Assembly: GCF_000423705.1 (NCBI RefSeq)
Contig: NZ_KE384083.1
Span: forward strand, 310,001-374,000
Reading direction: 5' to 3'
Length of the DNA: 64,000 nucleotides
Source of the DNA: Stappia stellulata DSM 5886
GTDB taxonomy: Bacteria > Pseudomonadota > Alphaproteobacteria > Rhizobiales > Stappiaceae
The notes under the pieces were generated by a model. It did no database searches, was not told the origin of the DNA, and saw nothing but the letters and a program-made list of their open reading frames with translations. Shown here piece after piece: positions 18,292-27,848 of the stretch (position 1 is the stretch's first letter; each line of letters opens with the position of its first letter). The position numbers and the translations under genes are program-made.

Positions 18292-18850
18292 CTGCGGTGT
18301 CCTTTTTCGGCAATGTTGCGTTTTGGGAGAGTTGCGGCGGGCCGTCGGCCACCTCGCGCGCGGAGGATTTCGCCTTTGCCAGCAGCGCCATCAGCGTGTC
18401 GATATCGCCGGCGTCCAGGCCACCGAACAGGTCGGCCACCCAGTCCGCGTGGGCCGCCGCCATTGTCTCGAAGCTTGCACGCCCGCGCGCCGTAAGACTG
18501 ACCAGCGACGAACGGCGGTCGCCGGGCGCGGGGCGCCGCTCGACGATCCCGTCCTGCACGAGACGTTCGACCAGTCCCGTTACATTGCCCGCCGACACCA
18601 TCATGCGGCGCGACAGATCGCCGAGCGTCAGGCCGTCGGGGGCCTTTTCCAGCTGCGCCATGAGATCGAAGCGCGGCAGCGTCACGTCGAAGCGGGTGCG
18701 CAACAGCGAACGGATCTCGTTCTCGATCAGATTCGTGCAGGTGAGCATCCTGAGCCATAGCCGCAGCTCGGCACGGTGATCGCCACTGCCCTGCACCCGG
18801 GTTTCCGCATCAATCGCTTCCGGAAAGCCTTCGTTCACGAGCTCTTCCAT
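18284..18850 (-). CDS. MarR-family transcriptional regulator
   Basis: A 188-aa MarR protein with a winged helix-turn-helix at about residues 60-125 ([46 protein letters not shown], then the wing [11 protein letters not shown]). It is the second gene of the catabolic operon, 7 nt after the SDR gene. Family relatives in aromatic-acid loci are usually repressors released by an aryl-CoA thioester. The likely operator is the palindrome 19722-19739, and a near-identical copy at 34722-34741 suggests it also controls the Liv-type importer. The inducer is probably 2-aminobenzoyl-CoA (inference). Confidence 0.9.
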   Translation of the reverse strand: MEELVNEGFPEAIDAETRVQGSGDHRAELRLWLRMLTCTNLIENEIRSLLRTRFDVTLPRFDLMAQLEKAPDGLTLGDLSRRMMVSAGNVTGLVERLVQDGIVERRPAPGDRRSSLVSLTARGRASFETMAAAHADWVADLFGGLDAGDIDTLMALLAKAKSSAREVADGPPQLSQNATLPKKDTADG

Positions 18851-18857
18851 ACGTGCC

Positions 18858-19628
18858 TCACATCACTTCGCCGCCGGCGACCGCCAGCGACTGACCGGTA
18901 AACGAGCGGGCGCCGTCGCCGGTCAGCCAGACCACGCAATCGGCGACTTCCTGGGGATCGATCAGGCGTTTCTGGGGATTGTCGCTCACCATCTCGGCGA
19001 CAATCTCCGCCTCACTGCGGCCGGTTTTTTCCTGAATGCGGGCAACGCTCTCGCGCACGAGATCCGTATCGGCAAAGCCGGGGCAGACGGCATTGACCGT
19101 CACGCCGGTTTCCGCCGTCTCCAGCGCAAGCGCCTTTGTCAGTCCGACCACCGCGTGTTTCGCCGCGACATAGGCTGAGACATAGCGGTAGCCCTTCAGG
19201 CCGGCGGTGGAGGCGATGTTGACGATCCGCCCCGTTCCGGCCGCAATCATGCCCGGCAGCACGGCATGGCAGGCCGTCACCACACTCTCCAGATTGACAG
19301 AGAGCATGCGCTGGAATTGCTCGGGCGGCGCTTTCAGGAACGGCGCGCTCTCCGCCGCGCCCGCGTTGTTCACCAGGATCGAAACCCCGCCGTGGTCATC
19401 TTCCGCCGCGCGGATCGCCGCGGTCAGCCCGTCCCGGTCGGCTACATCCGCTGAGACGAAGCCGGCCGCGCCAATGGTTTTCGCCACCTGTTCGGCGCGC
19501 GTGGAATTGCGTCCGAGGATCGTCACGAGCGCGCCTTCGCCGACCAGGCGCTTCGCAATCGCGACGCCTATTCCGCGGCTGCCCCCGGTCACAAGCGCAT
19601 GACGGCCGTGCAACTGTCCCTGGGTCAT
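18858..19628 (-). CDS. Short-chain dehydrogenase/reductase, probable 3-hydroxyacyl-CoA dehydrogenase
   Basis: A 256-aa classical SDR. The cofactor loop is TGGSRGIG, followed by NNAG and the catalytic Ser-Tyr-Lys (IASTAG and YVAAK). NAD(H) is likely. I chose the ATG at 19628, behind AAAGGGAG; the longer open frame to 19928 crosses the promoter region and the start of the divergent gene. It is the first gene of the operon. In this context it would oxidise a 3-hydroxyacyl-CoA or reduce a ring ketone such as the 5-oxo group made by the monooxygenase/reductase. Confidence 0.88.
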   Translation of the reverse strand: MTQGQLHGRHALVTGGSRGIGVAIAKRLVGEGALVTILGRNSTRAEQVAKTIGAAGFVSADVADRDGLTAAIRAAEDDHGGVSILVNNAGAAESAPFLKAPPEQFQRMLSVNLESVVTACHAVLPGMIAAGTGRIVNIASTAGLKGYRYVSAYVAAKHAVVGLTKALALETAETGVTVNAVCPGFADTDLVRESVARIQEKTGRSEAEIVAEMVSDNPQKRLIDPQEVADCVVWLTGDGARSFTGQSLAVAGGEVM

Positions 19629-19721
19629 GGCATGCGACTCCCTTTGCTGCCGGCGCCGGGCGGCTCGAACCGTTTCACCAAACATCCACGTAAGGGAAAC
19701 AACGACCATTGCGCGCCGAAT

Positions 19722-19739
19722 TATTTTAAGTTTAAAATA
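19722..19739. promoter_or_regulatory. Palindromic operator, copy 1 (probable MarR site)
   Basis: TATTTTAAGTTTAAAATA has 8-bp arms and a 2-nt centre. It lies between the divergent SDR (minus, start 19628) and monooxygenase/reductase (plus, start 19813) genes, about 95 nt from the SDR start. The right flank is TCTCCAG. A second palindrome with the same 8-2-8 geometry and the same TCTCC flank is at 34722-34741. It contains AT hexamers usable as -10 elements, so binding would block transcription. Confidence 0.75.
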
Positions 19740-19812
19740 TCTCCAGCACGGACGCAAGCGCCATGCTTCCATGGAGGTGGATCGAGTGAGCGCGCAGAGA
19801 GAGGAACAGGTC

Positions 19813-22152
19813 ATGCGTATCGAGGTTATCGGGGGCGGCCCGGCGGGCCTGTATTTCGCGATCCTGATGAAGAAGGCGCGCCCGCAGGCGCGCATCACGG
19901 TGCATGAACGCAACAAGGCGGACGACACTTTCGGCTTCGGCGTGGTGTTTTCCGACCAGACGCTGGAAACCTTCGAGCGCTACGACGCGGAAAGCTACCG
20001 CGCGATCACCGAGAACTTCGCCTATTGGGACGACATCGCCATCCACTACAAGGACGACGTCTTCCGCATCGGCGGCAACGGCTTTTGCGGATGTTCGCGC
20101 CGCACCTTGCTGCTTCTGCTGCAGGAGCGGGCGCGAAGCCTCGGCATCGAGATGCATTTCGAAGCGGACATCAAGGGAATCGAGCAGTTCGCGGATGCCG
20201 ACCTGATCGTCGCCGCCGACGGCATCAATTCCGCGATCCGCGAGGCGAACCGCGACCACTTCCAGCCGAGCGTCGATCTGCGTCCCAACAAGTTTACCTG
20301 GATGGGATCGGCCAAGCCGCTCGATGCCTTCACCTTCTATTTCAAGGAAACCGAGTACGGCATCTTCATCGCCCATACCTACCAGTATGAGCCGGGTCTC
20401 TCGACCTGGGTGCTGGAAACCGACCCGGAGACCTTCGACAAGGCCGGTCTGGAGCACATGAGCGAACAGGAATCGGCGGACTTCATGGAAAAGGTCTTCG
20501 CCGAGGAGCTCGACGGCCACAAGCTCAAGATCAACCGTTCGATGTGGCGCAACTTCCCGATGATCCGCAACGCCCGCACCACGATGGACAATGTGGTTCT
20601 GCTGGGCGATGCAAAATCGACCGCGCATTTCTCCATCGGCTCCGGCACGAAGCTCGCCATGGAAGACGCCATCGCGCTCTATGAAAGCGTCATGCGCACG
20701 CCCGACGTCTCCGCAGCGCTTGCCGATTTCGAGGACACGCGGCGCGAGGAAGTGGAAAAAACCCAGCACGCAGCAGATGTCTCGCTGGTGTGGTTCGAAC
20801 ACGTGAAGCGCTACTGGCACATGGACCCGGTCAGCTTCGCTTTCGGCGTCATGACCCGGTCGAAGGCGATCACCTACGACAATCTCGACCTGCGCGCGCC
20901 CGACTTCGTCGCCAAGGCAACCCGCGCCTTTGCCGAAAAGGTCAAGGCGTCGGGCTTCGACGTCGACACGCGGGATCCGGTCGTCCCGGCATTCCAGCCC
21001 TACAAATTGCGCGACATGCGGCTTGCCAACCGCTTCGTCGTCTCGCCGATGTGCATGTATTCCGCCGTCGACGGCATGCCGCAGGACTTTCATCTCGTTC
21101 ACTACGGGTCGCGCGCCATGGGCGGCGCAGGTCTGATTTTCACGGAGATGACCTGCGTCTCGCCGACGGCGCGAATCACGCCTGGCTGCGCCGGCATCTG
21201 GAACGACAAGCAGGAAGCCCAGTGGAAACGCATTGTCGATTTCGCCCATAGCCAGTCGGAGGCGAAGATCTGCCTGCAGATCGGCCATGCCGGCCGCAAG
21301 GGCGCCTCGAAGCTGATGTGGGAAGGGATGGACCGTCCGCTGCCGACCGAGGAGGCCTGGCCGATCCTCTCCGCCTCGGCCCTGCCCTACTATCCCGAAA
21401 GCCAGGCGCCGAAGGCGATGGACCGGGCCGACATGGATGCGGTGAAGGCGGATTTCGTGGCCGCCGCCAAGCGCGGCGCACGGGCCGGCTTCGACATGCT
21501 GGAACTGCATTGCGCCCACGGCTATCTGCTGGCGAGCTTCCTGTCGCCGGTCACCAATACGCGCGATGACGACTACGGCGGCCCGCTGGAAAACCGCCTG
21601 CGCTTCCCGCTGGAGGTGTTCAAGGCGGTGCGCGATGCCTGGCCGCAGGAAAAACCCATGTCGGTGCGTGTCTCGGCAACCGACTGGATCGAGGGCGGCC
21701 TCACCGGCGACGACAGCGTTGTCATCGCGAAGGCGTTTGCGGATGCCGGCGTCGACCTGATCGACGTTTCCACCGGCCAGACCAGCCCGGAGAGCGCCCC
21801 CGTTTACGGGCGCATGTTCCAGACCTCCTACGCCGACCAGATCCGCAACGAGAGCGGCATCGCGACGATGGCGGTGGGGGCGATCACCTCCGCCGACCAG
21901 GCCAACACGATCCTGGCAGCGGGCCGTGCGGATCTGATTGCGCTCGGACGGCCGCATCTGGCGGACCCGGCCTTCACGCTTCGGGCAGCCGGCGACTATG
22001 GCTTCGGCGACATCTTTGCGCCGAAGCAATATGTGCCCGGCAAGTTCCAGCTGCTGCGAAATGCGGAGCGGGAGCGCGAGGAGCTGAAGGAACTCAAGCT
22101 CAAGGCCAAGCCGAAGACCCACAATCCGGCCGTCCGCGACGCGGCGGAATAG
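19813..22152 (+). CDS. abmA: 2-aminobenzoyl-CoA monooxygenase/reductase (FAD monooxygenase-OYE fusion)
   Basis: A 779-aa two-domain flavoprotein. Residues 1 to about 380 form a group-A FAD monooxygenase domain ([19 protein letters not shown] at the N-terminus, [26 protein letters not shown] at about 260). From about 390 there is a complete Old Yellow Enzyme/NADH:flavin oxidoreductase domain ([51 protein letters not shown]). This architecture defines 2-aminobenzoyl-CoA monooxygenase/reductase, which hydroxylates and then reduces 2-aminobenzoyl-CoA to a non-aromatic 2-amino-5-oxocyclohexene-carboxyl-CoA. Databases often label it salicylyl-CoA 5-hydroxylase. ATG 19813 follows GAGGAACAGG; earlier in-frame starts exist (ATG 19771). 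Divergent from the catabolic operon. Confidence 0.88.
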   Translation: MRIEVIGGGPAGLYFAILMKKARPQARITVHERNKADDTFGFGVVFSDQTLETFERYDAESYRAITENFAYWDDIAIHYKDDVFRIGGNGFCGCSRRTLLLLLQERARSLGIEMHFEADIKGIEQFADADLIVAADGINSAIREANRDHFQPSVDLRPNKFTWMGSAKPLDAFTFYFKETEYGIFIAHTYQYEPGLSTWVLETDPETFDKAGLEHMSEQESADFMEKVFAEELDGHKLKINRSMWRNFPMIRNARTTMDNVVLLGDAKSTAHFSIGSGTKLAMEDAIALYESVMRTPDVSAALADFEDTRREEVEKTQHAADVSLVWFEHVKRYWHMDPVSFAFGVMTRSKAITYDNLDLRAPDFVAKATRAFAEKVKASGFDVDTRDPVVPAFQPYKLRDMRLANRFVVSPMCMYSAVDGMPQDFHLVHYGSRAMGGAGLIFTEMTCVSPTARITPGCAGIWNDKQEAQWKRIVDFAHSQSEAKICLQIGHAGRKGASKLMWEGMDRPLPTEEAWPILSASALPYYPESQAPKAMDRADMDAVKADFVAAAKRGARAGFDMLELHCAHGYLLASFLSPVTNTRDDDYGGPLENRLRFPLEVFKAVRDAWPQEKPMSVRVSATDWIEGGLTGDDSVVIAKAFADAGVDLIDVSTGQTSPESAPVYGRMFQTSYADQIRNESGIATMAVGAITSADQANTILAAGRADLIALGRPHLADPAFTLRAAGDYGFGDIFAPKQYVPGKFQLLRNAEREREELKELKLKAKPKTHNPAVRDAAE

Positions 22153-22167
22153 CACGCAACGGGAAAC

Positions 22168-22196
22168 GCGGACGGCTCGCACATCGGGCCGTCCGC
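22168..22196. terminator. Hairpin between convergent genes
   Basis: Nine-bp perfect arms (22168-22176 and 22188-22196) just after the monooxygenase/reductase stop. No clear T-run follows; it probably acts as a weak or factor-assisted terminator for the plus strand. Confidence 0.55.
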
Positions 22197-22274
22197 AACA
22201 CCTGCCATCAAGCGCGGAGCGACCGCAACTGACACTGCAGCGACGCCCCGGGCGACCGCCGCCTGGCGCTCAGG

Positions 22275-23138
22275 TCAGATTGCCAGCCCGAGATCCACAA
22301 GATGCTGTGCACCGCGCGGTATGTCCTGCGGATCGAGGAGTTCCAGGATCAGCCGCGGCCTGTCGCAACACTGTGCAATCGCGCGAAAGACCGGGTTCCA
22401 ACGGATCGTTCCGTCTCCCGGCGCCCAGTGCCGGTCGGCATAGCCGTCGACATCCTGGACGTGCACATGAGCGAGCAGGTCTCCGGCCGCCCGCACATGA
22501 TAATCGACCGGTCGGCCGCCGGTGGACACATGAGCGTAATGGGCATGACCGGTATCCAGCGAAACGCGCACATGCTCGCTTGCGAAAGACCTCGCAAGCG
22601 CAATGCGATCGTCCGGCTCCCTGTCCTCGACATTCTCGATGACCAGCGTGCAGCCGATTGCCTCCGCCCGCGCCACAACGGGCGCAAGCGTCTTGTGGGC
22701 ACAATCGACGATCCGGGAACGCGCGTTCCGATCTGCCGGCATGTTGTGGTGCGACCAGTTTGTAAACGGACTGTGGATGACCATATGCGTCGCGCCAAGC
22801 GCCTCGCCGGCATCGAGCGCCTGCAGGAAACGCGATTGCACGATCGTGCGAATGTCGGGGTCGCTTGCAGCGATCGGCAGATCCCAGAAAGGCCCGTGGA
22901 TGCCGATCCGCCCCTTGTGCCCAGCCAACAGATCGCGATAACGGGCGACGGTTGACGACCAGTCTCCCGTCAGCAGCGCGACATCGACGAAATCCTGAAG
23001 CTCCAGGTCGCGGTCGTGTTCCATCACCCAGTCCAGCAGCGCCGGAAGGTCGTCGAGCGTGAGTGCCGCGCCGAGAACGGGCAACGAAGTGTCGGAAGTG
23101 GTCGCGTCTGGGGTCGTCGCGTCTGGAGTCGTCGTCAT
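22275..23138 (-). CDS. Sugar phosphate isomerase/epimerase-like TIM-barrel protein
   Basis: A 287-aa protein of the AP-endonuclease-2/xylose-isomerase-like TIM-barrel superfamily. Metal-site style motifs are GIHGPFWDLP, MVIHSPFTNW, LVIENVED (Glu), SLDTGHAHYAH (Asp/His), HVHVQDVDGYADRHWAPGDG, and a late LILELLD (Glu). These match the divalent-metal sugar epimerase/isomerase group, but the substrate is unknown. The N-terminus is a Thr/Asp/Pro-rich low-complexity tail made from a tandem 15-nt repeat. It stands alone, with no sugar genes beside it. Confidence 0.78.
   Translation of the reverse strand: MTTTPDATTPDATTSDTSLPVLGAALTLDDLPALLDWVMEHDRDLELQDFVDVALLTGDWSSTVARYRDLLAGHKGRIGIHGPFWDLPIAASDPDIRTIVQSRFLQALDAGEALGATHMVIHSPFTNWSHHNMPADRNARSRIVDCAHKTLAPVVARAEAIGCTLVIENVEDREPDDRIALARSFASEHVRVSLDTGHAHYAHVSTGGRPVDYHVRAAGDLLAHVHVQDVDGYADRHWAPGDGTIRWNPVFRAIAQCCDRPRLILELLDPQDIPRGAQHLVDLGLAI
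23101..23130. repeat. Tandem 15-nt repeat inside a coding region
   Basis: Two adjacent copies of GTCGCGTCTGG(G/A)GTC at 23101-23115 and 23116-23130. They encode the repeated PDATT unit at the N-terminus of the TIM-barrel protein, a likely slippage product outside the folded domain. Confidence 0.85.
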
Positions 23139-23292
23139 TCTGTTTCAAGCCTCGGATTTCTGCCTTCAGGAGCCGGCAAGCACCGTGCCGCCGTCACCCG
23201 GCCTGTTTGCCAGCTTGACGTGACACGCGGATGTCCGCCCCCGAAAAATTGCAAGACAACTCGGCAGTTCCGAGGCACAGCGCCGCCGGGGA

Positions 23293-23439
23293 TTAATTCG
23301 TCTCGACGGAAATGCCCTCTTCGCCGACCTGGATGTTGATGCCGGAGGCCTGCTGCTGGTCCTGATACACCTTGTAGCCCAACACGCCCGCCGCGACGGC
23401 GAGAACAACGATGATCAAATACAATCCGTTCCGCTTCAC
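23293..23439 (-). CDS. Small single-pass membrane protein
   Basis: A 48-aa reading frame starting at GTG 23437-23439, behind AAAGGAATCTGGA. It has a basic N-terminus (VKRNG), one hydrophobic helix (LYLIIVVLAVAAGVLGY), then a charged tail ending GEEGISVETN. I recall very similar short proteins as conserved hypotheticals in Rhizobiales. The tail would face the periplasm by the positive-inside rule. Function unknown. Not linked to ilvD: it lies beyond the ilvD terminator. Confidence 0.7.
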   Translation of the reverse strand: MKRNGLYLIIVVLAVAAGVLGYKVYQDQQQASGINIQVGEEGISVETN

Positions 23440-23566
23440 TCCAGATTCCTTTCAATCTGCATCGAGGCAGCACCCGACCCGCCCCGGCCGGCGACGATAG
23501 CCCGCCGACCTTTCAGGGCAAAGCGTGCATTGGCGAAATACACGGAGATTGCCGCGAAACGCAAAC

Positions 23567-23588
23567 GGGCGGCCCGTGGGCCGCCCGC
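23567..23588 (-). terminator. Terminator after ilvD
   Basis: GGGCGGCCC (23568-23576) pairs with GGGCCGCCC (23579-23587), 36 nt past the ilvD stop. On the minus strand the stem is followed by GTTTGCGTTT, a poor T-run, so termination is plausible but not certain. Confidence 0.65.
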
Positions 23589-23623
23589 TTCGAAATTCGC
23601 AACACCAAGGTGCGTGTTCCGGC

Positions 23624-25468
23624 TCAATCGACCCGGCGCACCGCACCTTCCGCGGCAGAGGTCGTCAGCAGCGCATAGGCCTTGAGCGCAGTCGTGATCT
23701 TGCGGGTGCGCTTTTCCTCCGGCTTCCAGGCATTCGGACCCTTGGCCTCCATTTCGGTGCGGCGCCTCGCCATTTCCTCGTCGGAAACCGCCAGATTGAT
23801 CGTGCGGTTGGGAATGTCGATCTCAAGCGTATCGCCTTCCCGCGCCAGGCCGATGGCACCGCCTTCCGCCGCTTCCGGCGAGACGTGACCGATGGACAGG
23901 CCCGAAGTGCCGCCGGAGAACCGGCCGTCGGTCACGAGCGCGCAGGATTTTCCAAGCCCCTTCGACTTAAGGTAGCTGGTCGGATAGAGCATTTCCTGCA
24001 TGCCGGGACCGCCGCGCGGTCCCTCGTAGCGGATCAGAACCACGTCGCCGGCGTCCACCTTGTTGGTCAGGATGGTGCTGACGGCACTGTCCTGGCTCTC
24101 GAAGATGCGCACGCGACCGGTGAACTTCAGGATCGAATCGTCAACGCCGGCCGTCTTCACGATGCAGCCGTCGAGCGCGATGTTGCCGTAGAGCACCGCC
24201 AGACCGCCGTCCTGCGAGAAGGCATGTTCCTTTGACCGGATCACGCCGTTTTCGCGGTCGTCGTCGACGCTGTCATAGCGGCAATCCTGCGAGAATGCCG
24301 TCTGCGAGGGAATTCCGGCCGGACCTGCGCGGAAGAAGTCGCGCGCCGTCTCGCTGTCGGTGCGCTTGATGTCCCACTGGTCGAGGGCGTGCTTGACGCT
24401 CTCGCTGTGAACCATGGGCAGCGACGTATCGATCAGCCCGGCGCGGTCAAGCTCGCCCAGAATGCCCATGATCCCGCCGGCCCGGTGAATGTCTTCCATA
24501 TGCACGTCGGGAACGGACGGGGCCACCTTGCAAAGGACCGGCACCTTGCGAGACAGCTGGTCGATGTCGGACATGGTGAAATCGACTTCGCCCTCGCGCG
24601 CCGCGGCGAGAAGATGCAGGACCGTATTGGTCGACCCGCCCATGGCGATGTCGAGCGCCATGGCATTGTGGAATGCCTGACGGTTGGCGATGTTGCGGGG
24701 AAGCACGCTTTCGTCATTCTGCTCGTAGTAGCGCCGGGCCACATCCACAACCAGATGCCCGGCTTCGACGAAGAGGCGGCGACGATCGGCATGGGTCGCC
24801 AGCGTCGAGCCGTTGCCCGGCAGCGACAGGCCGAGCGCCTCGGTCAGGCAGTTCATCGAGTTGGCGGTGAACATGCCCGAGCACGACCCGCAGGTCGGAC
24901 AGGCGGAGCGTTCGATTGCCGCGACATCGTCATCCGACATCCGGTCGTCGGCCGCCGCGACCATCGCGTCGACCAGATCGAGCGCACGCTCGGTGCCGTC
25001 GGCGAGCTTGACCTTGCCCGCCTCCATCGGCCCACCGGAGACGAAGACGGCCGGGATGTTCAGCCGCATCGCGGCGCTCAGCATGCCCGGGGTGATCTTG
25101 TCGCAGTTGGAGATGCAGACCATCGCGTCGGCGCAATGGGCGTTGACCATGTATTCCACACTGTCGGAGATGATCTCGCGCGACGGCAGCGAGTAAAGCA
25201 TCCCGTCGTGGCCCATGGCGATGCCGTCGTCGACCGCGATGGTGTTGAACTCCTTGGCAACGCCGCCTGCGGCCTCGATCTCGCGCGCGACGAGCTGGCC
25301 CAGATCCTTCAGGTGCACATGGCCCGGCACAAACTGGGTGAAGGAGTTCACCACCGCGATGATCGGCTTGCCGAAATCGCCGTCCTTCATGCCGGTTGCG
25401 CGCCAAAGCCCGCGCGCGCCCGCCATGTTACGTCCGTGGGTGGTGGTTCTAGAGCGGTAAGTCGGCAT
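23624..25468 (-). CDS. ilvD: Dihydroxy-acid dehydratase
   Basis: A 614-aa iron-sulfur dehydratase converting dihydroxyisovalerate and dihydroxymethylvalerate to the 2-keto acids of valine/isoleucine synthesis. Cluster cysteines are C122 (SNCDKITPG) and C190/C193/C196 ([11 protein letters not shown]). The C-terminal [20 protein letters not shown] motif is diagnostic of IlvD/Edd. Length is the bacterial norm. ATG 25468 gives the expected [21 protein letters not shown]-type N-terminus. Transcribed alone; I see no leucine/valine attenuator upstream. Confidence 0.97.
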   Translation of the reverse strand: MPTYRSRTTTHGRNMAGARGLWRATGMKDGDFGKPIIAVVNSFTQFVPGHVHLKDLGQLVAREIEAAGGVAKEFNTIAVDDGIAMGHDGMLYSLPSREIISDSVEYMVNAHCADAMVCISNCDKITPGMLSAAMRLNIPAVFVSGGPMEAGKVKLADGTERALDLVDAMVAAADDRMSDDDVAAIERSACPTCGSCSGMFTANSMNCLTEALGLSLPGNGSTLATHADRRRLFVEAGHLVVDVARRYYEQNDESVLPRNIANRQAFHNAMALDIAMGGSTNTVLHLLAAAREGEVDFTMSDIDQLSRKVPVLCKVAPSVPDVHMEDIHRAGGIMGILGELDRAGLIDTSLPMVHSESVKHALDQWDIKRTDSETARDFFRAGPAGIPSQTAFSQDCRYDSVDDDRENGVIRSKEHAFSQDGGLAVLYGNIALDGCIVKTAGVDDSILKFTGRVRIFESQDSAVSTILTNKVDAGDVVLIRYEGPRGGPGMQEMLYPTSYLKSKGLGKSCALVTDGRFSGGTSGLSIGHVSPEAAEGGAIGLAREGDTLEIDIPNRTINLAVSDEEMARRRTEMEAKGPNAWKPEEKRTRKITTALKAYALLTTSAAEGAVRRVD

Positions 25469-25680
25469 GCTCGCCTCGGTGGGTTCGTATGACTATTAGT
25501 GGGGACGACGACTAAATGGTCCCACCGTCGAGGGCAAGAAAAAGCGAACGCGGCGTGCCGATGCGTCGCGCGGCTTGCGACAGGGCATCGAACCCGGACG
25601 GCCGGCGGCGCTTGTGCCCGGTCAAACGGGACCGTCTGCGTACCGTCCTTGACAGGAGGGGCGCCAGGGTATTTGCTTTG

Positions 25681-25876
25681 CGACGATGGTTCCAGCTGCG
25701 CCGGCGGCAGGCTGGATGAAAAGGGAACACGGTGAGGTGTAGCCAACAGGCGCCAAGTCCGTGACTGCCCCCGCAACTGTAAGCGCAGAGCGCCCTTGGC
25801 GGAATCCACTAGGCCTGAACGGCCCGGGAAGGAACAAGGGTCGCGACGACACGCGAGTCAGGAGACCTGCCATCGA
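25681..25876 (+). ncRNA. Cobalamin riboswitch
   Basis: The conserved core is present in order: AAAGGGAACACGGTGAGG, then the B12 box with GACTGCCCCCGCAACTGTA (25763-25781), GGGAAGG (25825-25831), and the closing GAGTCAGGAGACCTGCC (25855-25871). About 45 nt separate it from the cbtB ATG, room for a ribosome-site switch. Its position implies that cobalt uptake is shut down when adenosylcobalamin is plentiful. The 210 bp between ilvD and this element show no gene. Confidence 0.95.
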
Positions 25877-25920
25877 ATATCTTCCAATCGACCGTCGGGA
25901 GAGACGGTAAGGAGTGTATC

Positions 25921-26103
25921 ATGACCATTGGAACTTCTGTCGCGGCCAAGTCCTCATCGACGCAGGCGACGCCCCTGATCGCCGCCGTGGCGTCAATTGT
26001 GCTCGGCTTCGCGATCGTTTTCGTCGCAGGCCATGTTCAGGCCAACGCGCTGCATGACGCCGCCCACGACGTGCGCCACGCCACCGGCTTTCCCTGCCAC
26101 TAA
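25921..26103 (+). CDS. cbtB: CbtB family cobalt transporter subunit
   Basis: A 60-aa protein with one transmembrane helix (LIAAVASIVLGFAIVFVAGHV) and a His-rich C-terminus (HDAAHDVRHATGFPCH), the CbtB pattern. The ATG follows AAGGAG. It lies 3 nt before cbtA and downstream of a B12 riboswitch. CbtA/CbtB are predicted from comparative genomics to be a cobalt transporter; the histidines would bind Co2+. Confidence 0.93.
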   Translation: MTIGTSVAAKSSSTQATPLIAAVASIVLGFAIVFVAGHVQANALHDAAHDVRHATGFPCH

Positions 26104-26106
26104 CGG

Positions 26107-26808
26107 ATGTTCACACGCATCTTGACCAGCGCCTTGTTCGCTGGCGCTGCTGCCGGGCTTATTGCGGCCCTGCTGCAGCTTTATTTCGTGCAGCCCGTTC
26201 TGCTCCACGCCGAACTCTACGAGGGCGGCGATCTGGTGCATTTCGGGACTGATTCCACCGTTTCCGCCATTCAGGACCTTGGTGGCATCGACGCCGTTCG
26301 GGACGGCCTGAGCCTCTTTTTCACGATGCTGATCTATTGCGGCTATGCGCTGATACTTGTCTCGCTCATGTCGCTTGCCGAAGCCCGCGGAGCCGTCATT
26401 TCGGCTCGTACCGGCCTCGTTTGGGGAATCGCCGGTTTCGTAGTCGTTCACCTTGCCCCCGGCTTCACGCTCGCGCCCGAAGTTCCGGGAGTTGCTGCGG
26501 CGGATGTCTATGAACGCCAGATCTGGTGGTTCTCGACCGTCGCCGCCAGCGGCATCGCCTTGTGGCTGATCGCATTCGTCAACAACTGGATTTCCTACGG
26601 CATCGCCGCGATCCTGTTGCTGGCGCCCCATGTGATCGGCGCGCCGGAGCCGGACGTCTTCACCGGACCTGTTCCGACAGAGATCGGCGCCTTGTTCGCG
26701 GCCCGGGCCTTTGGCGTGGGCATGGTTGCCTGGGCTCTCGTCGGCTGTTTCGCCGGTTACTTCTGGACCCAGCAAAGCGCACCGGACACCTCACCCAAGA
26801 CCGCCTGA
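26107..26808 (+). CDS. cbtA: CbtA family cobalt transporter membrane subunit
   Basis: A 233-aa polytopic inner-membrane protein with about five hydrophobic segments, starting MFTRILTSALFAGAAAGLIAALLQ. CbtA features seen are the PVLLHAELYE segment after helix 1, a long loop and HLAPGFTLAPEVPG. It forms the predicted cobalt channel with CbtB, from which it is separated by 3 nt, so the pair is co-transcribed under the riboswitch. Confidence 0.92.
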   Translation: MFTRILTSALFAGAAAGLIAALLQLYFVQPVLLHAELYEGGDLVHFGTDSTVSAIQDLGGIDAVRDGLSLFFTMLIYCGYALILVSLMSLAEARGAVISARTGLVWGIAGFVVVHLAPGFTLAPEVPGVAAADVYERQIWWFSTVAASGIALWLIAFVNNWISYGIAAILLLAPHVIGAPEPDVFTGPVPTEIGALFAARAFGVGMVAWALVGCFAGYFWTQQSAPDTSPKTA

Positions 26809-26892
26809 TCACGGCGAGACCAACGAAAAGCAGCCGGACATCGCGAATTCGCGGTGTCCGGCCCTGCCCCGACGAACAGGCGCTCGGCAATC

Positions 26893-27456
26893 ATGGACCG
26901 CACGATTCCCCTTCTTCTCCTCGGCCTGTTCTTCGGCGCCGGGATCGGTTTCACCGCAGCTGCGACCAACGGCATCGTCGTGAGCGGTCACGATCATTCC
27001 GATCCGGCACATCATTCGCCAGGAATGACCGGTGCATCGACGGCCCATGCCTCATCCGGGCGCGAGGGTCTTGCGCACGCATCGCATGGCCACGATGAAA
27101 TTCTGTCTCTGATCGCCGGGCCGAACGCCCCGCAGCTCGGTATCGAGGTCTTGCAGGACCCCGCATCGGGCTGGAACCTTCATATCGAGACCCGCAATTT
27201 CCGCTTCGCTCCGGAACATGCAAGCGGCGCGCATGTCGATGGCGAAGGCCACGCACACATCTACATCAATGGCGAGAAGGTGGCCCGCCACTATGGCAAC
27301 TGGTTCCACATCGCCACGCTTCCGACCGGGACAAACAGCGTTGAAGTGACGCTCAACGCAAACGACCACCGTGCTCTGGCCGTCGGCTCCAAGCCGCTGC
27401 GCGCGAAGCATACGGTGACGGTTGACCGGGCCGGTGCTTCATCAGCCAGCCGGTAA
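26893..27456 (+). CDS. His-rich exported protein of the cobalt/B12 module
   Basis: A 187-aa protein: signal-like N-terminus (PLLLLGLFFGAGIGFTAAATNG), a His-rich linker (HDHSDPAHHS, HASHGHDE), then a beta-rich domain with FRFAPEHASG, GHAHIYINGEKVARHYGNWFHI and VTLNANDHRALA. It is probably periplasmic and the His pattern suggests metal binding, for example cobalt delivery to CbtAB. I start at ATG 26893; an in-frame start at 26854 would put charged residues before the signal. It is 84 nt after cbtA. I do not recognise a named family with certainty. Confidence 0.75.
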   Translation: MDRTIPLLLLGLFFGAGIGFTAAATNGIVVSGHDHSDPAHHSPGMTGASTAHASSGREGLAHASHGHDEILSLIAGPNAPQLGIEVLQDPASGWNLHIETRNFRFAPEHASGAHVDGEGHAHIYINGEKVARHYGNWFHIATLPTGTNSVEVTLNANDHRALAVGSKPLRAKHTVTVDRAGASSASR

Positions 27457-27795
27457 CGCCGGGATACGGCCTTTCAGGCAGAACCGCAGACGACCGCAGG
27501 GACGGGCATCCACAATCCGGCCCTCGGGCGATGACAGATAGAGGCGACACGTGCTGACGATGTCCTCGATATCGTTGACAGGCGACACGCCGGCAAAAAG
27601 ATAGGTCGCCCGTCCGGCATCCTGCAGCGCCAATGCAGTCGGCTCCCCGCAGGCCCCCAAGCAGTCTGCGGGCACGAGCTCCACCGTCTCTCCCAAGCCT
27701 TCCCGGAGCAAGGCATCGCGAAGGGCCGCAAGATGCCCCTCGTGAACGCCGGACGGTTGTCCGCTATCGCACCTCATACAAATCACAATGCGCAT
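27442..27795 (-). CDS. Cys-rich DUF1636-type (thioredoxin-like ferredoxin) protein
   Basis: A 117-aa protein with VICMRCDSGQ at the N-terminus, ADCLGACGEPTALALQ in the middle and RPCGRLRFCLKGRIPALP at the end. The Cys arrangement fits DUF1636 proteins, related to thioredoxin-like [2Fe-2S] ferredoxins and often found near cobalamin genes. I use ATG 27795; a TTG 10 codons upstream is possible. Its 3' end overlaps the convergent His-rich gene by 15 bp. A metal- or cluster-handling role in B12 synthesis is a guess from context. Confidence 0.75.
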   Translation of the reverse strand: MRIVICMRCDSGQPSGVHEGHLAALRDALLREGLGETVELVPADCLGACGEPTALALQDAGRATYLFAGVSPVNDIEDIVSTCRLYLSSPEGRIVDARPCGRLRFCLKGRIPALPAG

Positions 27796-27848
27796 TTTGC
27801 CACTACCGACCCGGTGCCAATTCAATAAAGACCGCTATGGCGATCTGG

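Noticed and set aside
19813-22152. Salicylyl-CoA 5-hydroxylase as the name of the fusion protein
   Set aside because: A common database label, but the C-terminal Old Yellow Enzyme domain and the neighbouring ligase and RidA fit 2-aminobenzoyl-CoA monooxygenase/reductase better.
19732-22182. 816-codon minus-strand open frame opposite the monooxygenase/reductase
   Set aside because: Antisense shadow; the plus strand has both flavin domains and a ribosome site.
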